A model generated the notes under the pieces. It ran no database searches, was not told where the DNA came from, and was given only the letters and a program-made list of their open reading frames with translations. Both the position numbers and the translations under genes were made by a program. From SVEL01 sp964573715 (GTDB lineage: Bacteria > Bacillota > Clostridia > Lachnospirales > Lachnospiraceae), in the NCBI GenBank assembly GCA_964573715.1, contig CAZNKR010000071.1, positions 1 through 6,465 of the forward strand: DNA of 6,465 nucleotides, given 5' to 3'. Shown here in pieces: positions 5,256-6,465 of this stretch; positions within the stretch are counted from its first letter, which is position 1, and each line of letters begins with the position of its first letter.

Positions 5256-5283
5256 TTTCTTTAGATAGAAAGGAGATACATGT

Positions 5284-6465
5284 ATGGATAAAGAAAAAAT
5301 TATTTTTCATATAGATGTTAATTCAGCCTTTCTATCATGGGAAGCAGTATATAGACTTAAAAATTCTGATTCTACAGTTGATTTAAGAGATATACCATCA
5401 GCTATTGGAGGCGATGTTTCTAATAGACATGGAGTTATTCTTGCTAAATCTATTCCAGCAAAAAAGTATGGTATTATAACGGGAGAAAGTGTTACGGATG
5501 CTTTGCGCAAGTGTCCAGATTTGTATATTGCGTCTCCTGATTCTGATTTATATCAAAAGTCCTCAAAGGCCTTTATGAGTATTCTTCGTGAATATTCACC
5601 TGATGTAGAACAGTATAGTGTGGATGAGGCATTTGTAGATGTTTCAGGAACGAGACGACTGTTCGGAGAACCAGTTGCTCTTGCACATACCATTAAAGAT
5701 AGAATTCGTGAAGAACTGGGATTTACTGTAAATGTTGGTATATCAGATGTTAAGCTATTAGCAAAGATGGCTTCCGATTTTAAAAAGCCTGATTTAGTCC
5801 ATACTCTATTTAAAAGTGAAATTAAAGAAAAAATGTGGCCACTTCCAGTTGAGGATTTATTTTATGTTGGAAAGTCTACTAATCGAAAACTTTTAATGAT
5901 GGGTATTCGTACAATTGGAGAGTTGGCGAAGACAGATGTAGGCATATTGAAGAGTAATCTTAAATCACATGGAGAGTTGATTTGGAATTTTGCAAATGGT
6001 GTGGATGTTTCTTTAGTTGATTCGACTTTCGAGCCGAATAAAGGCTATGGAAATTCCACAACCATAGCTTTTGATGTAACAGATGCATCTACTGCTAAGA
6101 TGGTATTATTATCCTTATCAGAGAATGTTGCAGCCAGGCTGCGTAAAGATGAAGTGAAATGTGAATTGGTTACAGTTAGTATAAAGAATTTTAATCTTAA
6201 GCTTACTTCACATCAAAAGACTTTACCATTTGCAACCAACATTACGATGGAGATTCACAAGGCTATCTGTGATTTGTTTGATGAGTTATGGGATGGAACA
6301 CCTATAAGACATTTAGGAGTTTGTGTCTCTCATATAAAGGAAAATACACAAGGAAGGCAAATTAATCTGTTTGAATCTAACAATTACGAAAAGTTAGAAG
6401 CAGCAGATAAGCTTATGGATGAAATACGAAAAAAATATGGTAATGATTCTGTTAAGCGAGCATCG
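5284..6465 (+). CDS. dinB: Y-family DNA polymerase (DinB / Pol IV type), 3' end outside window
   Basis: An open frame from ATG 5284 runs 394 codons to the window end without a stop. AGGAG lies eight bases upstream; ATG 5280 is in another frame. The start HIDVNSAFLSW contains catalytic D11 and the steric-gate F16 that excludes ribonucleotides. YSVDEAFVDV holds the metal-binding D114 and E115. A thumb helix-hairpin-helix region (FYVGKSTNRKLLMMGIRTIG, about 193-212) and the little-finger domain (about 250-355) follow. QINLF (359-363) fits the beta-clamp binding pentapeptide. Unlike E. coli Pol IV, where this motif is at the very end, at least 31 residues follow it (DEIRKKYGNDSVKRAS), as in longer UmuC-like and Firmicute polymerases. 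The enzyme copies past damaged bases at low fidelity. Control by the LexA box upstream makes it part of the SOS response. Confidence 0.93.
   Translation, partial: MDKEKIIFHIDVNSAFLSWEAVYRLKNSDSTVDLRDIPSAIGGDVSNRHGVILAKSIPAKKYGIITGESVTDALRKCPDLYIASPDSDLYQKSSKAFMSILREYSPDVEQYSVDEAFVDVSGTRRLFGEPVALAHTIKDRIREELGFTVNVGISDVKLLAKMASDFKKPDLVHTLFKSEIKEKMWPLPVEDLFYVGKSTNRKLLMMGIRTIGELAKTDVGILKSNLKSHGELIWNFANGVDVSLVDSTFEPNKGYGNSTTIAFDVTDASTAKMVLLSLSENVAARLRKDEVKCELVTVSIKNFNLKLTSHQKTLPFATNITMEIHKAICDLFDELWDGTPIRHLGVCVSHIKENTQGRQINLFESNNYEKLEAADKLMDEIRKKYGNDSVKRAS

Noticed and set aside
5307..5510. Minus-strand frame inside dinB
   Set aside because: It lies opposite the catalytic N-terminal region of the polymerase and shows no independent coding evidence.

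Overview
The window is an AT-rich piece of a bacterial chromosome, most likely from a Clostridia-class Firmicute close to Lachnospiraceae. The evidence is the low G+C, AGGAG-type ribosome binding sites, a Gram-positive LexA box (CGAAC-N4-GTTC), clostridial-style protein families, and two tRNA genes without an encoded CCA end. I see no insertion sequence, phage gene, CRISPR array or attachment-site repeat. The genes look like ordinary chromosomal ones, and no gene-free stretch exceeds 300 bases once the tRNAs are counted.

Layout. (1) Bases 1-275: the end of rplT (ribosomal protein L20) and its terminator. (2) Bases 334-663: a small protein that I do not recognise, running tail-to-tail into a minus-strand tRNA-Leu(CAG). 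(3) Bases 667-1012: two tRNA-Leu genes facing away from each other, each with a near-consensus sigma-A promoter. The plus-strand gene has anticodon AAG, which is uncommon in bacteria, and ends at a strong terminator. (4) Bases 1035-4264: a three-gene plus-strand operon. It encodes a membrane-anchored phosphodiester glycosidase (NAGPA/DUF2233 family), a single-pass membrane protein of unknown function, and a HAD-family phosphatase. A hairpin that can work as a terminator in both directions closes it. (5) Bases 4282-5145, minus strand: a shikimate/quinate dehydrogenase of the YdiB-like type. (6) Bases 5227-6465: a Y-family DNA polymerase (dinB-type) that runs off the window end. Its promoter has a LexA operator inside the -35/-10 spacer.

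How they relate. The three-gene operon is the only likely functional unit. Its first two products are predicted to place large domains outside the membrane, and their coupled translation suggests a joint envelope role. The substrate cannot be read from the sequence. The dehydrogenase and the polymerase share a divergent intergenic region with separate promoters, and only the polymerase promoter carries an SOS operator. The tRNA pair together reads CUG and CUU (plus CUC/CUA if A34 is deaminated to inosine).

I found no clear undescribed system. The best leads are the A34 leucine tRNA, the uncharacterised envelope operon, and the orphan small protein abutting a tRNA.
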